Shown one piece after another: positions 9,001 through 18,800 of a DNA stretch of 64,000 nucleotides (positions are counted from its first letter, which is position 1; every line of letters begins with the position of its first letter). Source of the stretch: Xanthobacteraceae bacterium. Its GTDB lineage: Bacteria; Pseudomonadota; Alphaproteobacteria; Rhizobiales; Xanthobacteraceae. The notes below the pieces were generated by a model. That model did not search any database. It was not told the DNA's origin and was given only the letters and a program-made list of their open reading frames with translations. The stretch lies in assembly GCA_029239875.1 (NCBI GenBank), contig JARBUD010000011.1, positions 1 to 64,000 on the forward strand. The letters are read 5' to 3'. A program made the position numbers and the translations under genes.

Positions 9001-10294
9001 TGCCGGAGGCGCCGAGCGCCGACGCGACCTGCGGATCGGTGGCAGTGAGGCCCTGTGCCGTGCCTTCGACCGACAGAGCGAGATTGCCTGCGGCGTCCGG
9101 CACGGTGCGCAGCGTCGCGGCGAGCGTGCCGGCGCCATAGCCCATGCCGTCCAGCCCTTCGGCGTCGAGCCGCGCGTCGACGGCGGGGGCTGCAAGCGCG
9201 CCCTTGGCCGTGCCGGCGAGGCGCAGGCTGCGCCAAGTCGCGCCCCGCGCCAGCGCGGCAAAGCGGGCGGCATCGCCCAAAGTCGCGTCGAAGGTCAGGT
9301 CGGCAGTGTTCGCCGCGTCGAGCGTGCCGCCGGCGGAAGCGTTGAAGCCGGCGGCGCGGGCGGTGAAGCTCTCTATGGCGATGTTACGCTCATCGCTCAG
9401 CGTCGCGGAACCGGCAAGCTCCGTGCGGCCCTCGAACAGCGGCGCGAGGTCACTAGGGAGCAGCCGAGCGACGTCGGCGTCGAGGCCGAAGGTCAGGCGG
9501 CGGCCCTGCGGCGTGGCGCGGATGCCGGCGGCGCCGCTGACCGCGGCAACGTCGCCGGCGGAGAGCGCCAGCTGCCCATTCCAGGCATCGAGCGGACCGG
9601 AGCCCTTCAGTGTCGCTTCGAGCGCGGGCAGCCCCTTCATGCCGGCGGCGCGGGCGATCAGCCCACCGGCCGGCTCGCGGGCGGCGATGTCGAGGTCGAG
9701 CCGCTCGCCCTCCGGCGCATAGGCGGCGGAACCCGAGACGCTGCCGGGTTTGTCGCGGCGCTCCAGCGCGAAGGTGAGCGACAGGCCCTGCGCCAGCGAG
9801 GCGAGGTCGGCGGAACCGGTGAGCGACAATTGCGCGGCATGGCCGAGCACCGGCTCGTCCAGCGCGATGTCGGGAATGGCGAGCGTCTCGACCCGCACCG
9901 GCAGGGCGAAGGACGAGCCGCTATTGCCGGTGGAGGGCTCGGAGGGCGGCAGCTCGGGCCGGCGCTCCAGCTGCACGCGCTGGGCGGCGAGCGTCGTCAC
10001 GTCGAGCCGGCCGGAGAGCAGCGCCAGCGGGCGCCAGTCGAGCCGCGCACCGTCGATGCGGGCGAACGGCCCTTTGGCGTCGGCAAGCTCGATCGCGCCC
10101 ACGCCCATGTCGAAGGGGACGAAGCCGGTGATCTCGCGGATATCGACCCGCAGCCCGCCGGACGAGGCCAGCGAGGAGGCGGTGCTTGCCAGCATCGCCT
10201 TGCCCGGCGGCGTCTGCAGCACGCCGAAGGCGGCGGCGACCAGCGCGACCAGCAGAAGCAGAGCGAACAAGACGGATCGGAGCGCGCGTTTCAT
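6026..10294 (-). CDS. tamB: Translocation and assembly module inner-membrane protein TamB
   Basis: Very long (1422 residues) protein with one N-terminal membrane anchor (about 7-28, after MKRALRS) and a periplasm-spanning body of repeated beta-rich AsmA/TamB-like segments. The C-terminal DUF490/TamB domain (about 1020-1422) includes the typical GFVPFDMGVG-like start in the N-terminal part and ends ...VGIGAQWDY. In the family it bridges the envelope, working with the Omp85 protein TamA in outer-membrane protein insertion and/or lipid transport. Its ATG overlaps the tamA stop as TGATG, so the two are a coupled operon. Nothing looks broken; the length is normal for alphaproteobacteria. Confidence 0.95.
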   Translation of the reverse strand: MKRALRSVLFALLLLVALVAAAFGVLQTPPGKAMLASTASSLASSGGLRVDIREITGFVPFDMGVGAIELADAKGPFARIDGARLDWRPLALLSGRLDVTTLAAQRVQLERRPELPPSEPSTGNSGSSFALPVRVETLAIPDIALDEPVLGHAAQLSLTGSADLASLAQGLSLTFALERRDKPGSVSGSAAYAPEGERLDLDIAAREPAGGLIARAAGMKGLPALEATLKGSGPLDAWNGQLALSAGDVAAVSGAAGIRATPQGRRLTFGLDADVARLLPSDLAPLFEGRTELAGSATLSDERNIAIESFTARAAGFNASAGGTLDAANTADLTFDATLGDAARFAALARGATWRSLRLAGTAKGALAAPAVDARLDAEGLDGMGYGAGTLAATLRTVPDAAGNLALSVEGTAQGLTATDPQVASALGASGSFNATGTLPAGGDPLRAALTGATIRLAALTSQFTGRADASAIDGEVKVERLDLAAFAPLAGRPLAGTAAFDATVSAAADLSHASLNLRGSASGLATGIAQLDGLVGKSLNVDGALARDGANAISVSNLKIDTEGIAATVDGRIATDVANLTAKATLDNLARLDARLAGAAQAEAAFSGSLEELGVKAKVLVPQGSAEGRPIRNLALDVTATDITGAVAGTLNLDGEVAGKPARGSAGLSTQPDGTRRLSGLDLSIGSVTAKGDVALRTDNLAEGSLTIAAGDLADVAALALTQIAGRLNADVRLDVADGRQRAAVKASAERLQAMGRSVGAANIDATVVDPTGIPLVNGTVDLRAVDLSGVVIETASLRANGNATGTDLTLDAVARGTTLRTAGRLEPREGGARLRLDRLTAARGNLNAAMTAPATFTLANGAVTIDRFALSASGGTATVSGTAGETLDLSVDLRALPLSLANLAAPSANLSGTLAGTARIGGTAAAPTGNYDLRVARLSNPDLASSGAGPFDITTNGTLAGGRANLRATISGQNIQNFTVNGSVPLGAGELDLALRGAINLAIANPLLATTGARVTGIANVDATVRGTAAAPRAGGTVRVSGGRFDDAVNGVALDQIEAVLTGTDRSVTLTSLRARTTNGGSVTGRGNVGLDPNAGYPGRIDLDLTNAALVNSDLMRLVAEGRLGVEGAFLRDPRLTGRLTLRALDINIPDRFPGGVQNLNVRHVNDGGRRPRATAPPRPSAREARGSGLPLDLVVSAPNNNVFVRGLGMEAQLGGELKLSGTSRAPVTLGAFELRRGTFDFGGRRLTFTRGRITFTGTTDPELDFVAETTSADITARVLVSGPASRPVVSFDSTPTLPQDEVLSRLLFGRAAGSLSAGQAIQLAQVVAQFSGGAGVLENMRRSLGVDSLEVGTNAEGTGGQVGVGRRLNDNIYLGVRQGTTPGSSRVTVDVDVTKNIRLQGATGADGSAEVGIGAQWDY

Positions 10295-12300
10295 CAGAAG
10301 GCCTGCCCCAGACTGACATAGACACCGAAGTCGCCGTCGCCCGGCTCCGGATTAAGCGGGAAGGCAAGGTCGAGGCGCAGCGGGCCGATGGCCGTGTAGT
10401 AGCGCAGGCCGACACCGGCCGAATATTTCATGCCGTCGAAGTCCGGCAATTCGGAGGAGAAGGCCGAGCCCATGTCGAGGAAGGGCACGATGCCGATCGT
10501 CTCGGTGACACGCCAGCGCGCTTCGATCGAGGCCTCGAAGAAGCTGCGGCCGCCGATGATGATGCCGTCCTCGTTGCGCGGGCTGGCGGACTGGTACTCG
10601 TAGCCGCGCAGCGAGCCGCCGCCGCCGACATAGAAGCGGCGCTGCGGCGGGATGTCGAACAGGCCGGCGCCGAAGACGCTGCCCGCCGCCATGCGCCCGG
10701 CAAGGATGAGCCGCTTATCCTCGTCGACCGCGTGGTAGGCGGCGAGCGAGGCCTTGATCATGGTCGGCCCGGCGCCGGCATCGCCGAGATAGGCGAAGGG
10801 CTCGATGATGCCGGAGGCGCGAATGCCGCGCGAGGGATCGAGCTCGTTGTCGGTACTGTCGTATTTCAGCTCGATGGGGATGCCGACGATGGAATAGTCG
10901 CCCGTGCCGTAGCTGTCCTCGACGGTGGAGGCTTCGAGGTCGACGCTGACCTGCAGGCTGAGCTCGTCGCTGTAGCGGTGGCGCACACCGGCCAAAAGAG
11001 TAGCGGCCTCGCGGACATACGCATTGGTGACTTCGCGCAGCACCGCGGCCTCTGCGACGAGGTCGTCCTGCGCGGTGTAGATGCCGGGCTTCATGAAGGT
11101 GGCGGCGAAGCGGTAGCCGAACGGATCGGCGTCCGGCACGGCTTCCGACTTCTCGCCGAACCAGGACGCCTTGGCGTCCAGGCGCAAAGTCTCGCCGCCG
11201 CCGAACAGGTTACGGTGACCCCAATAGGCGTTCACCGCCGAACCGTCCGTCGACGAATAGCTGGCGCCGAAGCCGACATAGCGCGGCTTTCGCGCCGAAA
11301 CCTCGATATGGATCGGCAGGCTGCCGTCGGGGTCGAGCTTGTCCGCCTCGCGGATGCGCACGCTGGCGATGGACTCGTATTTCAGCAGTCGGCGGCGCAG
11401 ACGATCCAGCGTGTCCGGCGAATAGAGCGTGCCGGGCGGTATCTCGATGCGCTCCTCGATGAAGCCGGGGGTGAGGAAATCGGCACCCGACACGGTGAAT
11501 CGGCCGAAGGTGGCGACCGGGCCGGTGGTGACAAAAATGGTGACATCGAGCTGCTTGGTGGCATGGTCGGCGGTGACATCCTTGTCGGCCACCCGGGCGA
11601 AGGGGTGACCGGCGCGGCGCCAGTTATCGACCAGCAGCCCCTCCGCCCGCACGATGGCGTCGGCGCGGGCCGGCTCGCCCGGCACGAGGCGGAGGCGCGT
11701 GAGCGTCGGCGCGTCGGGGAGCGGGCGGCGGGTGCCGGCCTCGAGGATGGAGATGCGGCCGAAATGGAACAGGGGGCCGGCCGTCACCTCGACCCGCACC
11801 GGCACGGGCCCCCGCGCGCGGGCCGCGTCGACGACGTCGAAGATGTTCGGCGCATCCGGCGGGCTGCCGGCCAGCGTTATCGAGATGGTGCCGCCATAAT
11901 AGCCGGCGGAATAGAGGGCGGCGTTGATGGCGCGCTCATCCGCCAGCGCGCGGCGCACCAGCCCGGCGGCGCCGGCGGGGGCGCGCGCCTTCAGGCTTTC
12001 GAGACTGGAGGCGCCTTCGACCGCGGTGCGCAGCGCACTATCGCCGCCCTTCACCTCGATCGCCACCGTGTAGCGCACGGCGTCGGGCACCGGCGGGCCG
12101 GCGTCGGCGGTACGCTGGGGATTGAACAGGTTGAAGAACGAGCCGAACAGGCCGGGATTCTCCTGGCCGTCTTCCGACTGGTTCTGCGGGCCGCCGAATA
12201 TCTGCGCGTGCCCCGGCCCGGACGACAGGCCGAGCGCCATCGTCACGACAAGCATCGCGGGAAGAACATGCGAGGGGCGCGGTTTGGTTCGACCCGCCAA
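10294..12300 (-). CDS. tamA: Outer-membrane assembly factor TamA (Omp85 family)
   Basis: Outer-membrane protein of 668 residues. A signal peptide ends near residue 33 (GPGHAQ), POTRA-like repeats follow (about 70-290), and a 16-strand Omp85 barrel fills the rest. The conserved loop-6 element is visible as GGSLRGYEYQS, and the chain ends in Phe (VSLGQAF), as needed for BAM recognition. It works with TamB, encoded directly downstream with overlapping stop/start. An alternative start at the internal MLVVTMALGL would shorten the pre-signal stretch by 15 residues. Confidence 0.94.
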   Translation of the reverse strand: MAGRTKPRPSHVLPAMLVVTMALGLSSGPGHAQIFGGPQNQSEDGQENPGLFGSFFNLFNPQRTADAGPPVPDAVRYTVAIEVKGGDSALRTAVEGASSLESLKARAPAGAAGLVRRALADERAINAALYSAGYYGGTISITLAGSPPDAPNIFDVVDAARARGPVPVRVEVTAGPLFHFGRISILEAGTRRPLPDAPTLTRLRLVPGEPARADAIVRAEGLLVDNWRRAGHPFARVADKDVTADHATKQLDVTIFVTTGPVATFGRFTVSGADFLTPGFIEERIEIPPGTLYSPDTLDRLRRRLLKYESIASVRIREADKLDPDGSLPIHIEVSARKPRYVGFGASYSSTDGSAVNAYWGHRNLFGGGETLRLDAKASWFGEKSEAVPDADPFGYRFAATFMKPGIYTAQDDLVAEAAVLREVTNAYVREAATLLAGVRHRYSDELSLQVSVDLEASTVEDSYGTGDYSIVGIPIELKYDSTDNELDPSRGIRASGIIEPFAYLGDAGAGPTMIKASLAAYHAVDEDKRLILAGRMAAGSVFGAGLFDIPPQRRFYVGGGGSLRGYEYQSASPRNEDGIIIGGRSFFEASIEARWRVTETIGIVPFLDMGSAFSSELPDFDGMKYSAGVGLRYYTAIGPLRLDLAFPLNPEPGDGDFGVYVSLGQAF

Positions 12301-12864
12301 TAATCATCTCCCGACTACAGGTTCCGCGACCATTAAAGGAGGCGCACGGGGCGACGACCTTCGATGAAGCCGCGAACCCTAAGTCACGGCTATGAATTTT
12401 AGCTTGCCAAAGCCGGCACCCCTCCTGATTGCCGCCCCGAGCGGCGAGCGTCAACCCCGTCGGCGAAGCATGCAAAGTTTTGCGCGCGCCGATCGCGCAC
12501 CTCCCGCCGGCGGCGGATGGTGGACCGAAGGTAAGATAGGCGGGCGGAGGTTTCGGCGGCGCGCGGCGGATGCCAGCGATATACAATCCATAATGCGATG
12601 AAATTCGTAATAGCTACAAGTGCCTACCTAATTCAGTATATCAAGCTTCCCGGCCGGCGATTGCCGCCCGCCCAGCGTATCCGGACTTTTGCCAAATCCG
12701 CTTGTTCTGGGAGTTTCCAGATGATATAGGTGCCATGGCACTTTGTAAGCTTGGCATGACCTTACTGAACGTCGGCAGCTTGAGCTGCGGCGAAGTCTAG
12801 TGCACGTTCAAATCCTGATTTCTGCCCGTTGTGTTGGTGATGGCAATGTGAAAGCCGGCAGCCA
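12301..12864. promoter_or_regulatory. 564-base intergenic region before the injection-system locus
   Basis: No convincing gene. It divides leftward tamA from the rightward tail locus, so it must hold two divergent promoters. The part from about 12580 to 12800 is clearly richer in A+T than its surroundings, as expected for a promoter region. It holds a perfect 12-base palindrome GTGCCATGGCAC at 12730-12741. The bases TGGCAC-N7-GC at 12736-12750 have the GG-N10-GC spacing of a sigma-54 promoter, but the -12 part (AAGC instead of TTGC) is poor, so this is only a weak candidate. Confidence 0.4.
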
Positions 12865-13692
12865 ATGTCCCCGCGCGCCGACATCCTCCTGTTGAAGCTT
12901 CGGCAGCCAGGCGCCTTGTTGGCGCTGCTGGACCCGCCCGGCGATGCGGACCGCACCACGCTGAGGCAGCTGGCGCAGGCGGTGATCGACTTCGGCGACG
13001 ACAGGCTGGAGGAAGTGGTCGGCGCGGCGGTGCAGCGGATCGAGGTGCAGCGCCCCTATATCGTCTCCGCCCCCTACCAGGAGACGCAGCTCGACACCCA
13101 GACGATGAAGCGGGTGGAGGTGGCCGGCACGAGCCGGCGCTTCGCCGACCTCCTCTGGCTGGACATCGAGGCGACGCTGCGGCTCGACCTCGTCGTCGAG
13201 GCGGCGGGCTCGGAGATCCAGTCGCTGACGGCGGCGGAGATCGAGGGCTATGCGAGCCTCGACGAGTTCAAGAGCCGCTTCCACTATCTCGACCTCGCCG
13301 GCTTCCTCGCCGAGCGCGGCATCAGCACGGTGGAAGAGCTGCGCGAGCGCGCCCGCTACCTGCTCACCGAGATCAGGCTCAAGCCGAGGCCGGCCTTCGA
13401 CGCCGGCGACCCCGCCAGCCGCCATGCGGCGACGGTGCAGCTCGGCGCCATCGTGCGGGACGATTTCGACATCGGCGCGGCGCTGCGGGCCCTGAAGGGC
13501 GTCCGGCTCGAACTGGCGCAGAGCCAGAGCGTGCGCCCCGAGCTCGGCTTCGGCGCCAGCCGCCGGCGGGCGGCGTCGGCGCTCGCCGCCATCTTCCCGC
13601 GCGCCGGCCTGCCCGGCTCGGGAATGACGGCGGCGGAGATCGAGGGGCTCTTCGCCGCCGAGGACCTCCTCGCCCTGTTCGCGGACCCATGA
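12865..13692 (+). CDS. Unknown protein, first gene of the injection-system locus
   Basis: A 275-residue soluble protein I do not recognise. There is no signal peptide or membrane span. It is rich in acidic and Leu/Ala helices; the middle part RFADLLWLDIEATLRLDL and the phrase ERGISTVEELRERARYLLTEI look like a compact alpha/beta domain followed by helices. The C terminus repeats an AAEIEGLFAAEDLLALF helix. Its position ahead of the sheath gene fits a tail terminator, a completion protein or a locus-specific chaperone, but that is a guess from order. The ribosome site is weak (GGCAGCC before ATG). It overlaps the next gene by ATGA. Confidence 0.7.
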   Translation: MSPRADILLLKLRQPGALLALLDPPGDADRTTLRQLAQAVIDFGDDRLEEVVGAAVQRIEVQRPYIVSAPYQETQLDTQTMKRVEVAGTSRRFADLLWLDIEATLRLDLVVEAAGSEIQSLTAAEIEGYASLDEFKSRFHYLDLAGFLAERGISTVEELRERARYLLTEIRLKPRPAFDAGDPASRHAATVQLGAIVRDDFDIGAALRALKGVRLELAQSQSVRPELGFGASRRRAASALAAIFPRAGLPGSGMTAAEIEGLFAAEDLLALFADP

Positions 13693-13874
13693 CGAGGAAA
13701 GGCACCATCATGGCCAGGAGCCCGAGACGACCGGCAGAGCAGGACGACCAGACGCCACCGGACGCGGCGGCGGAGAGCGGCCGGGAAGCCGCCGCCCAGA
13801 CCGGGCTCGAGGCGCTGAAGGCGCGACGCGAGCGCGAACGCCTGCGCGAGCGCCTGCGGTCGAAGTTCCACTAG
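13689..13874 (+). CDS. Small charged protein of the injection-system locus
   Basis: A 61-residue, highly charged, probably disordered or helical protein; the C-terminal half is an Arg/Glu-rich helix (KARRERERLRERLRSKFH). Two starts are possible: the ATG overlapping the upstream stop at 13689, or the ATG at 13710 preceded by AGGAAAGG, which would give 54 residues. It could be a small structural or chaperone protein of the tail. No family recognised; real but of unknown role. Confidence 0.5.
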   Translation: MTRKGTIMARSPRRPAEQDDQTPPDAAAESGREAAAQTGLEALKARRERERLRERLRSKFH

Positions 13875-13991
13875 CCGGACGACGCGAACGACCGCCCTGC
13901 CCGGCTCCGCCCGCGGCGCCGACAGGGCCCATCTGATCGGAGCATTGCAGGCCCCGGCACGAGGGGCACACGACGGCGGAAGGAATGAGCC

Positions 13992-15116
13992 ATGACCGTC
14001 CAATATGTCCGCGTGAAAGCAGAATCGGAGCTGTTCTCGCCGCCGGTGCAGGCCTTCGGCAATCTCGGCATCCTCGGCACGGCGAGCGCCGGTCCGCTCA
14101 ACGAGGCGACGGCGATCACCTCGCCGGCCGAGGCGAAGACCGCGTTCGGCACCGGCGACCTGGTCAACGCCATCGCCCTCGCCTTCAGCCAGACGCCGGG
14201 GCCGAGCACGATCTATGCGGTCCGCATCGCCGACGGCGAGGCGAATGCGGACTGGGAAGCGGGCTTCGATGCGATCACCCTCGCCGACGTGCAGATCGTC
14301 TGCCTCGCCAACGTGCCGATGACGGCGGACGCCATCGCCGCGACCGCTGCGGTCGCCGGGCCGGTCGCCCAACTCGTGGATCACGTGAAGACGGTGTCGC
14401 AGGACGGCGACGGGCGCGAGCGCATCGGCGTCGCCATGCTGGAATCGGGCAAGTCCGATCCCACCCTCGCCGCCAACCTCACCAGCGAGCGCATGGTCTA
14501 CATCGCGCACAAGAGCGCCGCGGATGCCGCCGCCGCGGTGGCCGGCGTCATCGCCGGCTACGAGCCGCACATCTCGCTGCTGCTCAAGCCGGTGAGCATC
14601 GTCAGCGCGCCGTTCTCGCCCACCGAGATCCTCAAGCTCAACGGCGCGGAAGCGTTCGGGCAGGGACCCGCCGGCAAGGGCGTCAACTGGCTGACCGACC
14701 CGGCGCTCATCCCCGGCCAGGGCATCTTCCTGGGTGAATCCTACACGGCCGATCCCGTGCCGCTGCGGCCGAAGGGCTACATCGACATCGTCCGCACCCT
14801 CGACTTCGTCACCAACATGCTGAAGCGCCGGCTGCTCGGCTCCATCGGCAATGTGCGCATCAGCCGCTCGGGGCTGCGCTCGCTGGTCGGGCAGATGGAG
14901 GCGGTGCTGGAGCCGCTGATCGGGCGCGAGATGATCGAGAGCTACAAGGTCACGGTGCCGATCCTGTCGCTGCTCGACCGGGATCCCTCCTCGCTCACCC
15001 AGACGCAGATCGACGCGATCAACGAAGCCCAGGCGGCGCGCCGCATCGAGGTGCTGATCGAGGTCGACTATGCCGGCGCGCTGCACCGGCTCGACATCAC
15101 GCTGAAGTTCACCTGA
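13992..15116 (+). CDS. Contractile tail sheath protein
   Basis: A 374-residue sheath subunit, the contracting outer tube that drives the inner tube into a target. The N-terminal part (VFGNLGILGTASAGPLNEAT-like stretch at about 19-40 and PGPSTIYAVRI) and the C-terminal part (about 260-374; IDIVRTLDFVTNMLKRRLLG, SRSGLRSLVGQMEAVL, then a last beta strand RLDITLKFT) match the core domains of phage tail sheaths. It is shorter than T4 gp18 (659 residues) and near the minimal sheath size. A good ribosome site GGAAGGA lies upstream. The tube gene follows after 11 bases, the standard sheath-tube order. Confidence 0.88.
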   Translation: MTVQYVRVKAESELFSPPVQAFGNLGILGTASAGPLNEATAITSPAEAKTAFGTGDLVNAIALAFSQTPGPSTIYAVRIADGEANADWEAGFDAITLADVQIVCLANVPMTADAIAATAAVAGPVAQLVDHVKTVSQDGDGRERIGVAMLESGKSDPTLAANLTSERMVYIAHKSAADAAAAVAGVIAGYEPHISLLLKPVSIVSAPFSPTEILKLNGAEAFGQGPAGKGVNWLTDPALIPGQGIFLGESYTADPVPLRPKGYIDIVRTLDFVTNMLKRRLLGSIGNVRISRSGLRSLVGQMEAVLEPLIGREMIESYKVTVPILSLLDRDPSSLTQTQIDAINEAQAARRIEVLIEVDYAGALHRLDITLKFT

Positions 15117-15127
15117 GGAGCGCCGCC

Positions 15128-15520
15128 ATGCCGGATTGGAACACGCGACTCGAGGTGCTGGTGGACAACAAGTCCGTCACGCCGATCGACTCCTTCACCC
15201 CCACTTTCAACACGCCCTACACGGTCGTGCACTCCATCGAGGCCGACAATCTCGGCTATGTGCGCCAGCCGCAGACCTTCACCTTCACCATGACGGTGCG
15301 CGCCATCAGCCCGGCGGTGGCGGACCTGACCGAGATGGCGCTGACCGCCAAGGAATTCGCGGTGGCGCTGGCGGAGAAGAAGGGCACGGACTGGGCGTTC
15401 AAGGCCATCAAGCTGTCGCGCTGCCGCATCACCTCGGCCAATCCCAGCAATGTGGTGATCGATGGGGTGCCGCAGGCGAGCTTCAACTGCATGGCGCTCC
15501 AGCTCAACATCGAGGTGTGA
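15128..15520 (+). CDS. Tail tube protein
   Basis: A 130-residue protein directly after the sheath. The length and all-beta look (alternating hydrophobic strands such as QTFTFTMTVRAI and PQASFNCMALQLNIEV, with one helix at about 60-85) fit the gp19/Hcp-like inner-tube fold that stacks as hexamers inside the sheath. Identification comes from size, predicted fold and position rather than a strong motif. GAGGAGCG precedes the ATG. The next gene starts 1 base after its stop. Confidence 0.78.
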   Translation: MPDWNTRLEVLVDNKSVTPIDSFTPTFNTPYTVVHSIEADNLGYVRQPQTFTFTMTVRAISPAVADLTEMALTAKEFAVALAEKKGTDWAFKAIKLSRCRITSANPSNVVIDGVPQASFNCMALQLNIEV

Positions 15521-15521
15521 G

Positions 15522-15827
15522 ATGGCGTCGGGGGGCGGCGCGGACGAGCCGGAGGACGGGCTCACCGAGGTGCCGGGCTTCGCCGCCGGCGGGCTGGTCG
15601 AGCGCACGGGCATCGCCCTCGTGCACGAGGGCGAATACATCATCCCGGCACCGGGTAGCGAGGCGCTGATCGGGGCGATGCCGGAGGTAGCGGCCGGCAC
15701 GGCGGTGAATTTCTACTTCCCGGTGGAGGTCGAGGTCGTCGGCGAGCCGACCGAGCAGCAGAAGCGCGCCATGGCCCAGTACGTCTACGAGGAGCTCACG
15801 CGCGAATTTGCCAAGAGGGCGCCGTGA
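15522..15827 (+). CDS. Short protein resembling the C-terminal end of tape-measure proteins
   Basis: A 101-residue protein starting MASGGGADEPEDG directly after the tube stop. Residues about 20-50 read GFAAGGLVERTGIALVHEGE and then YIIPAPGSEALI, closely resembling the glycine-rich GGLV..P.ALVGE.G.E.IIP motif at the ends of phage tail tape-measure proteins. The rest is a beta strand and a basic helix ending EELTREFAKRAP. No long tape-measure body is attached. It may be a remnant or a small tail-end/initiator protein. Its stop overlaps the next ATG as TGATG. Confidence 0.6.
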   Translation: MASGGGADEPEDGLTEVPGFAAGGLVERTGIALVHEGEYIIPAPGSEALIGAMPEVAAGTAVNFYFPVEVEVVGEPTEQQKRAMAQYVYEELTREFAKRAP

Positions 15828-18800
15828 TGCGCGTCCGGCTGCATGTCCCGGAACTGGCGGATGCGCCGGCGGACTGGAGCCCGCGCGAGCGCAGCCGGCT
15901 GATGGAGGTCTGCCGGCGGGCGCAGGCCCGCGCCGTGGCCGAGGCGCAACGCCAGGGGGTGCGCGTCGAACTGGTCTCCGTCCGCACGCGGGTGGCTATC
16001 GGAGCGGACGAGACGCCGGCGCCGGAGCCTCAATCCTTCGCGCGGCGCGAGGTGCGCGAGCGCATGGGCGCCGACCGGCACCGCCCCGATCCCGCCGCCG
16101 CCCGCTACGAGATACCGAGCTACGGCGCCGAAGGCGCACCGACCCAGATCGCGCTGGAGGACGAACCGGTCGTCTTCGCCGACGAACGGGTCGGGCGCGC
16201 GCGCTCCTACGAGATCGGCGGCGATGTGCTGCTGCTGGAGCCGTTCGGCCGTTTTCCGGTGCTCATGTTGGCCGTGGACGACCATCGCTATGCGGAGAGC
16301 CCGCGTTACGTGCGCGCCGCCAGCCTGCCGCGGGCGCGGCAATGGGGCGAGGCGCTGTTCGGCGGCGCCGGCTACGTCATCCTGACGCCGAAATCCGGTC
16401 CGCCCGTCTTCATCACCGCCGGGCTCGACGCGCCGCTGGCGAAGGACGACCTGCCCGACTTCCCGGACGCCAAGCCGGGCTTCAAGGGCGGGCGCCTGAT
16501 CGACCCGCACGGCTACGACACGGTGGCGGTGTTCACCGCGGAAGGTACCGCCTTCACCCGCACCGCCCTTATCGGCCGCTGGACGCAGGACATCATCGCC
16601 ACCGAGCTCGCCCGCCCGTGGCGGCCGCTGCGTTCGGCCGACCTTGCGCTCGCCGCCGAGATCATCGCCGGCAGGGCGGATCAGCAGGACCGCCCGGAGG
16701 CGACCGCCGACGCCATCGTGCTGATGGACGTCGAGCTGTTCCGGGCGGTGCCCTGGACCGAGCGGGTCAGATATCTCCAGCTGCTCTCCCGGCTCGGCCT
16801 CGACAAGGCGAGGCGCAGCGCGGTCATCGCCATCGTGAAGGCCTGCAACACGACGAGCGAGCTCGACGCCATGCTCGGCGAGATCAGGGCCGCGGGTCTC
16901 TACGAGACGCTGTTCGAGGAGATCGACGAGGAGATCTACGAGTTCCTCCAGGCACTGGCGGACTATGCCGTGCCCGCCCCACTCGACGCGGCCTATATCG
17001 CCACGCTGTTCCTCGACCAGCTCGGCCTGAAGGCGCCGCAGCGCCCCGGCGAGGAGGGCGAGGAGCCAACGCCGCTCGATGAGGCCTCCCTCGCCTATCA
17101 GGGCGTGCGCGGCTGGATCGTCGGCACGCTGAAGAGCCTCACCTTCATGCTGTCGCGGCCCGACAAGGTGATCGAGGGGCTGGGGCAGCTCGCCCGGCTG
17201 ATATGGACCATCGAGAAGGCGCGCTTCGGCGACCAGGCGGCGCAGTCCGAGCTCGCCACCCTCGCCCGCGCCGTCGGCCACGCCATCGCCAAGGCGATCC
17301 GCGGGATGGAACTCGCCGAGGAGCTCGGCCGGCCCTATGCCGGCCGCGGCGGACACAGCCGGGTGGGCCACGACGTCGTCACCCGCCTGCGCTACGCCAT
17401 GGCGGCCGAGGTGCTGAGCTGGTGCGTCGGCCTCGGCGAGGTCCGGGCGGCGGCGGTGGCACTGCCGAAGGCGTTCGGGGCGCTGGCGGGGCTGCTGAGC
17501 GCCATCCTCGCCGGCGGCCGGCTCGCCACGCGGGCGCAGAAGCTGGAGCGCGTGCTCACCCTCCTCGCCTCGGTGTCGAGGCTCGGCGAGACGGCCCGCG
17601 TGGCCCGGCTGGTGGAGCTGCTCCCCGCCTCGGAGCTCGCCCGGCTGGAGCGGGTCGTCGCCGGCACCGCCGTCCGCCAGATGGAGGCGGCCGAGCTGGC
17701 GGCGGTCAGGAACATCCGCCACGTCCATCAGGCCGTCGGCGGCCAGGTGCCAATAAGGGACCTCGACCGGCTGCAGCGAGCGCTGGAGGCCGCCGACCGG
17801 CTGGAGGCGAAGGCGGCGACCGCGGGCCTCGCGCGCGAGGCGGTGCTGCCGGGCTTCCACGCTTTGATGGACCACCTGCCGTGGCGTGGCGAGCAGCTCG
17901 TGCGCATCATCGAGGCGGTCCCGGCGGAACGCCTCGCCGAATATCTCCATGCCATGACCTTCGTCCGGCCGGAGCATTTCGCGGCGCTTGGCACCGACTT
18001 CTTCCGACTCGCCGCCGGCCATCCCGAGACGCTGCGGCTGCTGACAGAGGCCGGCAGCGGCATCGTGGTCGCGCTGCACGGCAATCTCGGCTCGTTCCAC
18101 CTGCTCGACGACCTCGCCCGCCGGCTGGCGGCGCGCCGGGCGGAGTTCGGCGATCCGGTGGCCTACCGCCACTTCCTCGACCGATTGGCGCAACACGACC
18201 CGCAGGCCCTCGCCCGCATCGCGCCGGAAAGCCTGTTCGACCCGCAGGACATCGCCGCCTGGGAGCGGACCTTCGACGAGGCATTTCCGCGGGTCGAAGG
18301 CGCGGCGGTCGAGGGAGCCTCCGCCACCGCCCGGCTGCATCTTCAGGACATGGTCACCGACGCGGTCGGCACGCTTCTGCGCGAGCCCGGCGCGCCGGCG
18401 CTCGGCAGCCCGCAATTCGGCACGCGGCTGCACGCCATCGTCCGCGGCATGGTGGAGCGGCAGGGCCTGCCGCAGGGCTACCGGCTGTTCGTCGAGGACA
18501 CGCTGGCGACGATCACCCGCATGCCGGCCGAGACGGCGGAGATGACGGTCGCCGAGTTCCTGAGCCGCAACCCGCATATCGAGCGCACCTTCAAGGCGCC
18601 GTCCGGCGAGATGCTGAGCAAGGTCGGCCGCATCAAGCCGGACCTCGTGCTGATCGAGCCCGGCGGGGGCGTCGTGCTGTGGGACCTGACCTCGCGCACC
18701 TCCTCACAGCACCTCGCCAAGACCTCGCTCTACGCCGCCCTGCTGGACGAGTTCGGCACCGTCGGCGGCAAGGCGCGCATCGGCGAGACCTACTGGCAGA

